From JBAXQQ01 sp037131695 (GTDB taxonomy: Bacteria > Armatimonadota > Hebobacteria > CAIYQO01): 24,590 bases of DNA. Position 1 is the first letter of the stretch, and each line of letters opens with the position of its first letter. The stretch is taken from the NCBI GenBank assembly GCA_964638715.1, contig CAZWZF010000065.1, forward strand, positions 1 to 24,590, given 5' to 3'. Shown here one piece after another: positions 6,678 through 14,076 of the stretch. Under the pieces are notes generated by a model. It was not told the DNA's origin and ran no database searches. It saw nothing but the letters and a program-made list of their open reading frames with translations. Both the position numbers and the translations under genes were made by a program.

Positions 6678-7645
6678 TTCCCTGCGCCTCCAGACGCTTT
6701 AAGTAAGGCTATTCCGGCAAGCCAAAGCGAGTCTTTCGCCTGCTCTACTGACAACTGATAATCCATTTCTGCAGAAATATAACTTTGCAGTGCCAATTTC
6801 GAGATAGCACCGGCATTGAATCTTTCTTTTGCAGTGTTTAAATCTTTTTGTGCCAGCACTAATCTATCCTTAGTTAACTGGTAACTATCCTGTGCATTTA
6901 AGTAATTGCGTTTTGCCGCGTCAAGACCATCGCGTAATGTTTTTTCAACATCACCCATGGCATCTTTCGCGTTTTGCAAGTCGCGTTCACGATTTACTTT
7001 ATCAATTGCTGTGGTATCAGGACCGGATGAAATAGCTACTATGCGGTCCGCTTCATTAATTTTATTTTGTGCAGTAATATAATTAGCGTGGGTTAAATAA
7101 GATAATTTGGCAACGTCTATGACGACAGGTTCCGGCAATGCGTCAGGAACGTTAGTTACAAACATTTTCACCCTGGTTTCAGCACTTTTTAGTTCGCGTT
7201 TTGCAATGTCTGCGCTGTTCATGGCATCATAATATTTCTGTTTCGCTTTTGCCAATTCAATATCAGATGCCGCACCTTTATCTTTCTTAATCTCCGCGAC
7301 ATTCAAATCCATTTTAGTTTGTTCAACGCGTTCCGCCTCAGATTTAACTTTTAAACGTCCAGCCAACACATCACCAACAGCGGTCAACGCGGTTTCTGTA
7401 GCTGTCAGTCCAGTTAATAATAATTTCGCTTTGGCTTCTGTAACAGCTTCTATTGATCGGGTGATATCTACCGGCTTTACTGCCGGGTCGGCATCATTTT
7501 TCTTTTTATCGTCTTCAGCCGATTGCACTACCCGCTCTGCCTGTCGGTAGCCAGCATCCAGATGATAATATTCCTGCCAGTTTGATGCTAATTGAGCAAA
7601 ACTAATCAACGGTAATATGAGTAAAATCAGCAATAATTTCTTCAC
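6674..7645 (-). CDS. TolC-like outer-membrane efflux protein, short form
   Basis: Probable outer-membrane channel of the efflux operon. A signal peptide (MKKLLLILLILPLISFAQ) is followed by two long helical, Ala/Lys/Asp-rich segments (about 45-165 and 205-312). The second ends with the family-like pattern LNTAKERFNAGAISKLALQSYISAE given here as LNTAKERFNAGAIS and LALQSYISAE. TolC proteins are usually 420-490 residues and made of two repeats; this one has 323 and few recognisable strands. It may be a reduced channel or a periplasmic coiled-coil partner. The start is a GTG (7645-7643) overlapping the PSP1 stop codon as GTGA, with a GGGGGG tract just upstream as ribosome-binding site; no in-frame ATG fits. 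Confidence 0.8.
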   Translation of the reverse strand: MKKLLLILLILPLISFAQLASNWQEYYHLDAGYRQAERVVQSAEDDKKKNDADPAVKPVDITRSIEAVTEAKAKLLLTGLTATETALTAVGDVLAGRLKVKSEAERVEQTKMDLNVAEIKKDKGAASDIELAKAKQKYYDAMNSADIAKRELKSAETRVKMFVTNVPDALPEPVVIDVAKLSYLTHANYITAQNKINEADRIVAISSGPDTTAIDKVNRERDLQNAKDAMGDVEKTLRDGLDAAKRNYLNAQDSYQLTKDRLVLAQKDLNTAKERFNAGAISKLALQSYISAEMDYQLSVEQAKDSLWLAGIALLKASGGAGK

Positions 7646-8946
7646 ACATTCCCCCCTTGATCATTCCTGTTTCGTCTGAAATTGTTATTTGGCCTGTTCT
7701 GGTTATTACGTGGACCATTCAGATTTTGATTTTTATTCGGACCTTGATTTGGCCGCGGTGGACCACCCGCTTGCTGGTTTTGCGCCTTTTTCATTTGCTC
7801 ATATTCCTGAGAAGACTCCGGTTCAAGAATCCTGCGGCGTTGCGGATGCTGCGAAGGCGGAACATTTGCCGGTGGCGGCGCCTGACGATTGCCAGCATTA
7901 TCAGTACTGGGTCGGTTGCCGCGAAAATCATTCTGCGGACGATTTTCCTGGCGCGGCCGATTATCGTTTCTGCGCAAATTATTAGGTTCATTATCTACCG
8001 GTTGGAATCTGTTCTGCCTGGTTGATACCGAAATAGAGTCACCTGGTACTTCAGGTATTGGAATATCATCATCTATAATTGCAGCGATTTCAGCCGCTGT
8101 AGCTTCAACTGGCACATCTGAAACATCCAATCCAGAATCTCCCTGCTGCAACACCACAACATCAGCCGTCTTGCATACTAAGAGATTTTTTTCACCTTCA
8201 ATAAAAACATCCATCATGCCAGTAAGCGGATTCACTTTTACTACTTTACCGGTACCTGCGGATGTTTTAACGATTGCGTTTATTCCCGGCATAGCTTCGC
8301 GCAATTCTCGATACTGTTCAAACTCATACGCCAAACAGCACATTAACCGACCGCAGCAGCCAGAAATTTTCTGGGGATTTAATGCCAGTCCCTGTTCTTT
8401 TGCCATGTTGATAGCGACTGGTATGAAACCTGTTAAAAATCGTGAGCAGCATAACTGCTGGCCACACATGCCAAAACCGCCAAGAATCTTCGCCTCGTCA
8501 CGAACACCCACCTGGCGCAATTCTATGCGGGTATGCAATTCACGCGCCAATTCACGAACTAACTCGCGAAAGTCAACCCGATTGTCAGAATAAAAGTGGA
8601 TGAGAACATTGGAGCCGTCAAAAGTATATTGGGCGTCAATCAATTGCATCGGCAATTCAAGTTTTGTGACGTATTTTTGACAGATTTCTACCGCGCGCGC
8701 TTCGCGTTCGTGGTTATATTCAGCATGTTTAATATCACCCATGGTTAATCTGCGAATAACAGGTTTCAACGGATGAACAATTTTATCTTCTTCAACTTCA
8801 TGAGGGGGGATTTTTACAACCCCTATTTCTGGTCCCCGTACAGTCTCGACCAGAATTTTTTCGCAACGGTGATAATCTTCTTCTTTGGGGTCAAAGAAAT
8901 ATATCTTCCCGGCTGCACGCAAACTTACTCCGACTACAATTGGCAT
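7642..8946 (-). CDS. PSP1-domain protein (RicT/YaaT-like) with a low-complexity tail
   Basis: In Bacillus the homologue RicT (YaaT) joins RicA and RicF in a [4Fe-4S] complex that acts with RNase Y in mRNA processing; the role elsewhere is less clear. Here the PSP1 core (about residues 1-265) has the invariant opening PIVVGVSLR and two Cys clusters: GMCGQQLCC (C161, C166, C167) and GCCGRLMCC (C197, C198, C203, C204). The last ~130 residues are rich in Asn, Pro, Gln and Arg and look disordered, which is unlike RicT. I chose the ATG at 8946 because the family starts MPIVV; a TTG at 8985 would add 13 residues read through a hairpin. It is the first gene of the operon and overlaps the TolC-like gene by four bases. 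Confidence 0.88.
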   Translation of the reverse strand: MPIVVGVSLRAAGKIYFFDPKEEDYHRCEKILVETVRGPEIGVVKIPPHEVEEDKIVHPLKPVIRRLTMGDIKHAEYNHEREARAVEICQKYVTKLELPMQLIDAQYTFDGSNVLIHFYSDNRVDFRELVRELARELHTRIELRQVGVRDEAKILGGFGMCGQQLCCSRFLTGFIPVAINMAKEQGLALNPQKISGCCGRLMCCLAYEFEQYRELREAMPGINAIVKTSAGTGKVVKVNPLTGMMDVFIEGEKNLLVCKTADVVVLQQGDSGLDVSDVPVEATAAEIAAIIDDDIPIPEVPGDSISVSTRQNRFQPVDNEPNNLRRNDNRPRQENRPQNDFRGNRPSTDNAGNRQAPPPANVPPSQHPQRRRILEPESSQEYEQMKKAQNQQAGGPPRPNQGPNKNQNLNGPRNNQNRPNNNFRRNRNDQGGNV

Positions 8947-8958
8947 ATCATTATATAA

Positions 8959-8976
8959 ACCTGGACAATGCCAGGT
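8959..8976 (-). promoter_or_regulatory. Hairpin just upstream of the PSP1 start codon
   Basis: On the minus strand ACCTGG, a CATTGT loop and CCAGGT form a 6-bp stem ending about 12 bases before the ATG at 8946. It covers the only weak ribosome-binding site (CAGG). It might modulate translation of the operon, or be a small dispersed repeat. No promoter is evident in 8977-9031. Confidence 0.3.
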
Positions 8977-9031
8977 ACCTTTCAACTTTTTTCTGTGTTA
9001 ATTATATCAAATAGCGGCAAAAATAGCTAAA

Positions 9032-10024
9032 TTAATCCAGCAGCAATTTATAATATTTATTGCCATATCCTTTCAATCCCGGCAGGTTGCCGCCTTTCAC
9101 CCAATCAAATCTATACACCGTAGCAGTATACAGCCAGGCAGCTTTCTTGCCGTTGCCCTGATAAATCTCCACCGTTATCACGCTGAAATCTTTATGGGTT
9201 GTATATAACTGGTCAATTATTGATTCCGCGCTCTTTTTTATCTTATTCACAGACCATAAATTATTATGAATACGAACATCTACGGCGACCATCCTGCCAT
9301 TAGTGGCATATTCGCCATCAATACTCTCTACTACGATAGATTTTGATAATTTTATGAGTTCATTGCTATCAAATTTTATTTCATCAGTTATACATTTCTC
9401 AGTTATGTCTACTATTTTTTCTTTTTTCATTTCACTTAATTCAGATGCTAAAACAACCCCGAATAAGACGACAATTATACCAATATAGATGAAATAGTTT
9501 TTGACTGGTATTTTCAAATACAAGTTTATACCTGAAATAGCTGCCAGCAAACCGATTACCCACCCGATTAAAATATCTGACAAATAATGAACACCGCAAA
9601 TAACTAAAGAAAGCCCTCCGAGAAAAACTATGACAGATGCGAGATAACCCGATTTTTTGTTGTATTGAAAAATTACCGGCAAAAATATTGCAGAAAATAC
9701 CACCGGCCATGCCGGAAATGTAGGAATTCCGACTTGCGAAATCAACAGATTAACCCAATAATGCGAGAATGGACGCGTCCGTAAATCGTGATGGAAAATA
9801 TGGGTAACCAGGTATAATTCGATAAAATAAATAACACCGGCGATTGCACAGGGAATCGCCAGTGATTTTACGATATTCAATTTCCGGTGACTGGTTTTGC
9901 CAAACCAAAATAAACAAGCCATTAACAATGAAACTATCAACGGAGAATAAATAGCTAAAAACGCCACAATTTCGTCAAAAAAGGCATTTCTATCGGCAAG
10001 GTTATTAAAAAAATGAAATATCAT
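9032..10024 (-). CDS. PAP2-superfamily membrane protein with degenerate catalytic motifs
   Basis: The first ~195 residues are a six-helix membrane domain with the layout of PAP2 lipid phosphatases (undecaprenyl-pyrophosphate or phosphatidate phosphatases). The catalytic motifs are degraded. Motif 1, normally Kx6RP, keeps R84-P85 but lacks the Lys. Motif 2, normally PSGH, reads PAWP (104-107), so the proton-donor His is lost. Motif 3, normally SRx5Hx3D, keeps H146 and D150 but has Leu in place of Arg. Residues ~205-330 form a soluble, LssY-C-like or unknown domain (ending GGNLPGLKGYGNKYYKLLLD). It is probably not a phosphatase; a lipid-binding role is possible. A hairpin lies just before the start, and no good ribosome-binding site is visible, so the start is uncertain. 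Confidence 0.75.
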   Translation of the reverse strand: MIFHFFNNLADRNAFFDEIVAFLAIYSPLIVSLLMACLFWFGKTSHRKLNIVKSLAIPCAIAGVIYFIELYLVTHIFHHDLRTRPFSHYWVNLLISQVGIPTFPAWPVVFSAIFLPVIFQYNKKSGYLASVIVFLGGLSLVICGVHYLSDILIGWVIGLLAAISGINLYLKIPVKNYFIYIGIIVVLFGVVLASELSEMKKEKIVDITEKCITDEIKFDSNELIKLSKSIVVESIDGEYATNGRMVAVDVRIHNNLWSVNKIKKSAESIIDQLYTTHKDFSVITVEIYQGNGKKAAWLYTATVYRFDWVKGGNLPGLKGYGNKYYKLLLD

Positions 10025-10035
10025 ATATTAACACC

Positions 10036-10062
10036 GCATCTGCCGATAAAACCGGCAGATGC
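10036..10062. terminator. Strong hairpin between melA and the PAP2-like gene
   Basis: GCATCTGCCG (10036-10045) pairs perfectly with CGGCAGATGC (10053-10062) around a 7-base loop. It lies after the melA stop codon (minus strand) and 11 bases before the PAP2-like start. No T-run follows on the minus strand, so it may attenuate or stabilise RNA rather than be a full terminator. Confidence 0.4.
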
Positions 10063-10078
10063 AATTTTACAAATCAAA

Positions 10079-11413
10079 TTAATCAATAGTAATCTTCTTG
10101 AATTTCGGTAAATACTCAGCATTTTTATTCAGCATCGCCTGTACCATCTCTTTTATTTCCTGCAGTGATAATACCGCAGATGTCAGTGGGTCATAGCATA
10201 TTGAATGGAATACTTCGCGGGCATTGCCGGTAATTGCCGCGTTAACTGCCATCTCTTCGACTGCAACGCTGGTATTTACCAGTGCGGCAATCTGCGGCGG
10301 TAATGCGCCAACATGAATAGAATTAAAGCCGCGTTTGTTGGCAACTATCGGTACTTCCACACAAACATCATCCGGCAAATTGGTAATCAAGCCTTTATTA
10401 GGCACATTTCCATTAAACTCAAACGCTTCGCCACCCATGTAAGCATTTATAATATATGCGGCATATTCGTGTCCGCGCTCCAAAGAGATGGCTTCAGGAT
10501 TATTTAGCCAATCCTCGGTTTCTTTTCTCCAGGTATTTTCGCGGTCCGAATATGCATCCAGAATATAACCATAAATTCCTGGATTCCAGCCTGTTCCATG
10601 TGTGCAATATTTTTCGATTAAATCTGGACGTTTGCGAAACCATGCGTTATATTCTGAATTGTGACCACTTGATTCGGTAACGTAATAATCCAGATGCAGA
10701 TACATCTCATTTCTGACGATTTCTTCATTGTAAGTATCAGGATTTCCAGTGATAGCCTTGCGAATTTCCGGATACGCGTCTTTACCATTTCTGGTGTATT
10801 TCAAATAAAATGCCTGGTGATTGATACCGGCGCAGACATAATCAATTTCGTTCATCGGTGCGCCAATCCAGCGTGCCAGCATCTCGGCCGTTCCTTGTAC
10901 ACTATGGCATAAACCAGAAACCTTAATATCTGTTTCTCGCTGCATGGCGCGGCACAACATCGCCATCGGATTGGTATAGTTCAATAATATTGCATCCGGA
11001 CAATATTTTTTCATATCTGCACAAATGTCCAGCATTACCGGAATTGTACGCAAGGCACGAAAAATGCCGGAAGGACCGCGGGTGTCGCCGATATTGGTGT
11101 CAACGCCAAATTGCTTTGGTATTTCAATATCATGCCGCCAAATATCAAGACCGCCATTTAAAATTGTGCATAATACCGCATTAGCACCTTCCAATGCTTC
11201 CGCGCGATTGGTGGTAGCAGTTACTTTAGCAGGATAGCTGCCCATGGCGATGATTTTTTCTACCGCTTTACGGGAAAATTCTAACCGTTCCGGGTCGATA
11301 TCCATCAAACAAATTTCTGCATCTTTCAACAGGTCAAAGGTCAAGACATCCCGTACGAGACCGCGGGTGAAGCCAAAACTTCCAGCCCCGATAAATGTAA
11401 TTTTAGCAGGCAT
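10079..11413 (-). CDS. melA: GH4 alpha-galactosidase (MelA family)
   Basis: Cytoplasmic NAD+- and Mn2+-dependent glycosidase that cleaves alpha-galactosides such as melibiose by a redox elimination mechanism. The NAD-binding loop FIGAGSFGF is at residues 7-15. The Mn ligands are in GLCHSVQGTAE (C169, H170) and CAGINHQAF (H199). NYTNPMAM and YYVTESSGHNSEY also match E. coli MelA, which I recall as very similar along its whole length. The CHSV motif favours alpha-galactosidase over phospho-glucosidase members of GH4. The start at 11413 is set by GGAGG six bases upstream; an ATG at 11425 would include that ribosome-binding site. No transporter or regulator gene is beside it. The palindrome TCATTAATGA (11435-11444) upstream could be an operator. 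Confidence 0.93.
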   Translation of the reverse strand: MPAKITFIGAGSFGFTRGLVRDVLTFDLLKDAEICLMDIDPERLEFSRKAVEKIIAMGSYPAKVTATTNRAEALEGANAVLCTILNGGLDIWRHDIEIPKQFGVDTNIGDTRGPSGIFRALRTIPVMLDICADMKKYCPDAILLNYTNPMAMLCRAMQRETDIKVSGLCHSVQGTAEMLARWIGAPMNEIDYVCAGINHQAFYLKYTRNGKDAYPEIRKAITGNPDTYNEEIVRNEMYLHLDYYVTESSGHNSEYNAWFRKRPDLIEKYCTHGTGWNPGIYGYILDAYSDRENTWRKETEDWLNNPEAISLERGHEYAAYIINAYMGGEAFEFNGNVPNKGLITNLPDDVCVEVPIVANKRGFNSIHVGALPPQIAALVNTSVAVEEMAVNAAITGNAREVFHSICYDPLTSAVLSLQEIKEMVQAMLNKNAEYLPKFKKITID

Positions 11414-11434
11414 AAATACCTCCATTTTTTATAT

Positions 11435-11534
11435 TCATTAATGATATTCACCCGCAATAGCTGATAACCTGCACAAAAGTACGTTATTTTACTTATAAAT
11501 TTGGAATAATTACGTAAATATTCGAATGAATATA
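11435..11534. promoter_or_regulatory. Divergent intergenic region with small palindromes
   Basis: Between melA (-) and the NfeD-like gene (+) lie TCATTAATGA (11435-11444) and, further on, the 16-base palindrome ATATTCGAATGAATAT region near 11518-11534. Both are A/T-rich and could be operator sites for melA or the divergent gene, but A/T-rich DNA often yields such palindromes by chance. Confidence 0.25.
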
Positions 11535-11552
11535 TCCATTTGACTTCTTATC

Positions 11553-11561
11553 TGCTATAAT
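11553..11561 (+). promoter_or_regulatory. Extended -10 promoter of the NfeD-like gene
   Basis: TGC directly followed by TATAAT (11556-11561) is a consensus extended -10 element. It lies 28 bases before the ATG at 11590, which has its own AGGAG (11578-11582). A TTGACT at 11540-11545 is too close to be its -35 box; extended -10 promoters do not need one. Confidence 0.5.
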
Positions 11562-11589
11562 ATACTTAACATTATTCAGGAGTGAATGT

Positions 11590-12198
11590 ATGAACACAAA
11601 TTGGATGGAAATGGCATATTGGATATGCTTAATAATAGGTGTTGGATATACCATAATAACCGCTGCACTCGGTGGTATCAGTGGTATATTTGGTCATGCC
11701 GGTGAAGCCGGTTCAGACAGCAATAGTTATGGTGTTGGCAATGGCCATTCCGGGCACGGGACGGCATCATCTGCTGATGTAGATGGTTCCATGATATTCG
11801 GCCCATTTTCTCCATTAGTTATCGCGTTTTTCCTCACATCATTTGGCGGCAGCGGTTTAATTTACGTCAAATATATTCCCGTTCCAATATATAGTTTGCC
11901 GGCAGCCATTGTAACTGCTATTATCTTTGCATGGCTATTGATATTATTTTTCAACCGTGTGATAGCAGCAGTGCAATCATCAAGCGAAGTTAAAATGGCA
12001 AGCCTGGTTGGAGAAACAGCCGAAGTGACTGTTGCCATACCGGCAACCGGAATGGGAGAAATAGCATACGTTGCCATGGGTTCGCGCAATGTATCGCCGG
12101 CACGGACTGACAGCGGAGAAGAAATACCGCGATTTTCTAATGTCCGTATCACCAGAGTATCGGGAAATATCTTCTTTGTAGATAAAATCGATACATAA
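11590..12198 (+). CDS. NfeD-like membrane protein with C-terminal OB-fold domain
   Basis: A 202-residue inner-membrane protein with an N-terminal helix (about 8-34), a Gly/Ser/His-rich loop (35-70), two more helices (about 74-94 and 100-125), and a soluble C-terminal part (about 133-202). The latter, with MASLVGETAEVTVAIPATGMG and RVSGNIFFVDKID (first motif given as MASLVGETAEV and TVAIPATGMG), resembles the OB-fold of NfeD/YqiJ-type proteins, which are usually paired with flotillin-like proteins and help membrane organisation. No flotillin gene is adjacent. AGGAG lies 7 bases before the start, and the gene is 71 bases upstream of the sigma-factor gene, so the two may be co-transcribed. Confidence 0.65.
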   Translation: MNTNWMEMAYWICLIIGVGYTIITAALGGISGIFGHAGEAGSDSNSYGVGNGHSGHGTASSADVDGSMIFGPFSPLVIAFFLTSFGGSGLIYVKYIPVPIYSLPAAIVTAIIFAWLLILFFNRVIAAVQSSSEVKMASLVGETAEVTVAIPATGMGEIAYVAMGSRNVSPARTDSGEEIPRFSNVRITRVSGNIFFVDKIDT

Positions 12199-12269
12199 TA
12201 TTCACATGATAGTAACTAAAACTGAATAAAAATAACGTAAATTTTACAGCATTACATTACAGTAACATT

Positions 12270-13532
12270 ATGACAACAAAAAATGACGAAACCACAGGAA
12301 AGGCAGAAATGCCCCATCCTGACAATATTGAACGGGATTTATTTATTAAATACCGTGAAACGAAAGATCACGACGCACGAGACCTTCTTATTTGTGCGTA
12401 TTTACCGTTGGTAAATAACGTTTCACGACGTTTTACTGGTCTTGGCGAATCTCAAAGCGATCTGGTGCAGGAAGGTACAATCGGGTTATTAAACGCTGTT
12501 GACCATTTCAATCCTGAACACGGTGTAAAATTTATCACCTATGCTACCCACCTTATAACCAGTCAGATACAACATTATCTGCGCGACCGCGGCAGATTGA
12601 TACGGCAACCCGCCTGGATACAGGAATTAAATACCAAAGTAACCCGTGCAATAAAAACTCTTACCGATGAATTAATGCGCGAACCAACTGCTGATGAAGT
12701 CGCGGCGAAATTAAACCTTACCGTTGAATCCATAAATGAGGTGTTAGCGGCTAAGAAACTTAATAAAGTTGTTTCGCTAACCGCTCCGCAGCACCCGGAT
12801 GACGACAATGGATTATTGGTTATTGATTCATCAAAAATTAAATCTGCTCAGTATAAAACTTTACGTCTGCCAATTGAAGATAGAATCGTCATGGAAGAGG
12901 CTATAAATAATCTAAAATTACTGGAACAGCGCGTAGTAAAGCTATTTTTCTTTGGCGATATGAACCAGACAGAAATCGCAAAAAAGCTGGGTATCTCAAC
13001 AAATTACACCTCATACCTTCTACACCGTTCAATTGATAAATTAAAGAATGATTTAACCGAAAAGCCGGAAACTATTACTCCTGTTGAAACAGCAGTGAAA
13101 ATTGCAACCATAAACGTATACGACCGCATAACAGGATTATATTCTGAAAATTACATTCGATTGCGCATTAATGAAGAAATTGAACGACACCAGCGCCAAC
13201 CGCGCGTTTTCAGCCTGGTGATGATTTCAGTTGGCAATCTGCCGGAAGAAACTGCCAACAGAAATAACATGTTAAAATCAATTACTACTTACCTGATCCG
13301 CAGCGTGCGTACATACGACTTGCTAACATCAATAGGCGATGGGAAATTTTTACTGTTAATGCCACAGCCACGCCGTGAAGCAGCAATTTTCAGCGACAGA
13401 ATCGGCTGTGGTGTTAAAGAAAAACAATGGGAAAATCCAGTTGAAATAAAAATAGGCATAGCAGCTTTCCCGGATGATGCAAAGAATGCAGATGAGTTAA
13501 TAGAATTGGCAAGAAAAAAAGTGGATGGATAG
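12270..13532 (+). CDS. Sigma-70-family factor fused to a degenerate GGDEF domain
   Basis: A group-3-like sigma factor (SigB/SigF/FliA size) with an extra C-terminal domain. Region 2 is at about 22-107 (LVQEGTIGLLNAVDHFNP, FITYATHLITSQIQHYLRD), region 3 at about 115-180, and region 4 at about 200-262 with the helix-turn-helix NQTEIAKKLGISTNYTSYLL. From Y284 the sequence turns into a GGDEF fold: DRITGLYSENYIRLRINEE, FSLVMISV, then GDGKF (356-360) where GGDEF is expected, and IKIGIAAFPDD near the end. The metal-binding Asp of the first strand is also replaced, so cyclase activity is very unlikely; a sensing or partner-binding role is plausible. The ATG at 12270 has no clear ribosome-binding site. 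An in-frame ATG at 12309 follows AGGAAAGG and may be the real start. The stop codon lies inside a heptamer repeat. Confidence 0.88.
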   Translation: MTTKNDETTGKAEMPHPDNIERDLFIKYRETKDHDARDLLICAYLPLVNNVSRRFTGLGESQSDLVQEGTIGLLNAVDHFNPEHGVKFITYATHLITSQIQHYLRDRGRLIRQPAWIQELNTKVTRAIKTLTDELMREPTADEVAAKLNLTVESINEVLAAKKLNKVVSLTAPQHPDDDNGLLVIDSSKIKSAQYKTLRLPIEDRIVMEEAINNLKLLEQRVVKLFFFGDMNQTEIAKKLGISTNYTSYLLHRSIDKLKNDLTEKPETITPVETAVKIATINVYDRITGLYSENYIRLRINEEIERHQRQPRVFSLVMISVGNLPEETANRNNMLKSITTYLIRSVRTYDLLTSIGDGKFLLLMPQPRREAAIFSDRIGCGVKEKQWENPVEIKIGIAAFPDDAKNADELIELARKKVDG

Positions 13533-13616
13533 TGGATAGTGGATAGTGGATAGTGGATAGTTAATGGTTTGGTAAAAGGTAAAACACTGTCAACTTTCCT
13601 TTGTAAACTGTCAACT
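13527..13616. repeat. Heptamer tandem repeat and paired 10-mers between convergent genes
   Basis: Five perfect copies of GGATAGT run from 13527 to 13561; the sigma-factor stop codon TAG (13530-13532) is part of the first copy. Downstream, ACTGTCAACT occurs twice (13586-13595, 13607-13616). Its complement, AGTTGACAGT, is the unit of the repeat after copA (19955-19982). Heptanucleotide tandem repeats are known as STRR in cyanobacteria; here they fill the 86 bases between two convergent genes. No terminator hairpin with a T-run is seen. Confidence 0.7.
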
Positions 13617-13618
13617 AT

Positions 13619-14074
13619 TTAAAAAATTTTCTTCTGCCATTTGCAGGCGAGGCAGCGGTGATTTTCGCAGTGGGTGCATACTGCAAAAATAATTTCCATA
13701 CCTGCTATTACGCCAATTGCGATGAAGGCTATCAACATGTTTATGTGCGGCAGGAGCCAATATAACGGAAACACGAAAACTATTCCGGCGGAAAGCATCA
13801 TTCCTAAATAATCAGAAATTGTATATGGTCCTTGTTCGCGCTTCGGAAGATAATCCGCAGTTTTTCCTATTATGTAATGGCTGCAATTATTATTTGTCCG
13901 ACAAATGCATTTCGCACAGTAAAAATAAGCCACGCCAACTGTTGAAAGCAGATTCAGCACTATATACCCGGCAACAGCCAGCCAATTTTTGTCCATAGCT
14001 ATCGAAATTATACCTATAATCACCATTGCTGAAAACAAGACCATACTCATAAGACCATGATGTTTATAAGTCAT
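13619..14074 (-). CDS. Small four-helix membrane protein with two Cys clusters
   Basis: I do not recognise a named family. The 151 residues show four membrane helices (about 8-27, 30-52, 88-108, 111-132). Right after helix 2 comes the first cluster, C53-x2-C56-x-C58-x5-C64-x-H66. Right after helix 4 comes the second, C133-x2-C136-x4-C141-x2-C144. Both would lie on the same membrane side (cytoplasmic if the N-terminus is inside), in good position to bind zinc, iron or an Fe-S cluster together. The ATG is 2 bases after the stop codon of the GGDEF-EAL gene, with AGGAT upstream, so the two are translationally coupled and probably work together. A redox- or metal-sensing role is only a guess. Confidence 0.7.
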   Translation of the reverse strand: MTYKHHGLMSMVLFSAMVIIGIISIAMDKNWLAVAGYIVLNLLSTVGVAYFYCAKCICRTNNNCSHYIIGKTADYLPKREQGPYTISDYLGMMLSAGIVFVFPLYWLLPHINMLIAFIAIGVIAGMEIIFAVCTHCENHRCLACKWQKKIF

Positions 14075-14076
14075 AT

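Noticed and set aside
7889..8593. A 234-codon plus-strand open frame antisense to the PSP1 gene
   Set aside because: The opposite strand encodes a clear PSP1 domain with conserved Cys clusters; this frame has biased Ser/Thr/Pro composition typical of antisense reading.
9704..9718. A frameshift explaining PAWP in the PAP2-like protein
   Set aside because: Shifted frames do not restore PSGH, the helices on both sides stay in frame, and motifs 1 and 3 are altered as well.
11540..11545. TTGACT as the -35 box of the NfeD-like gene
   Set aside because: Only 10 bases separate it from the TATAAT at 11556-11561, too short for a sigma-70 promoter.
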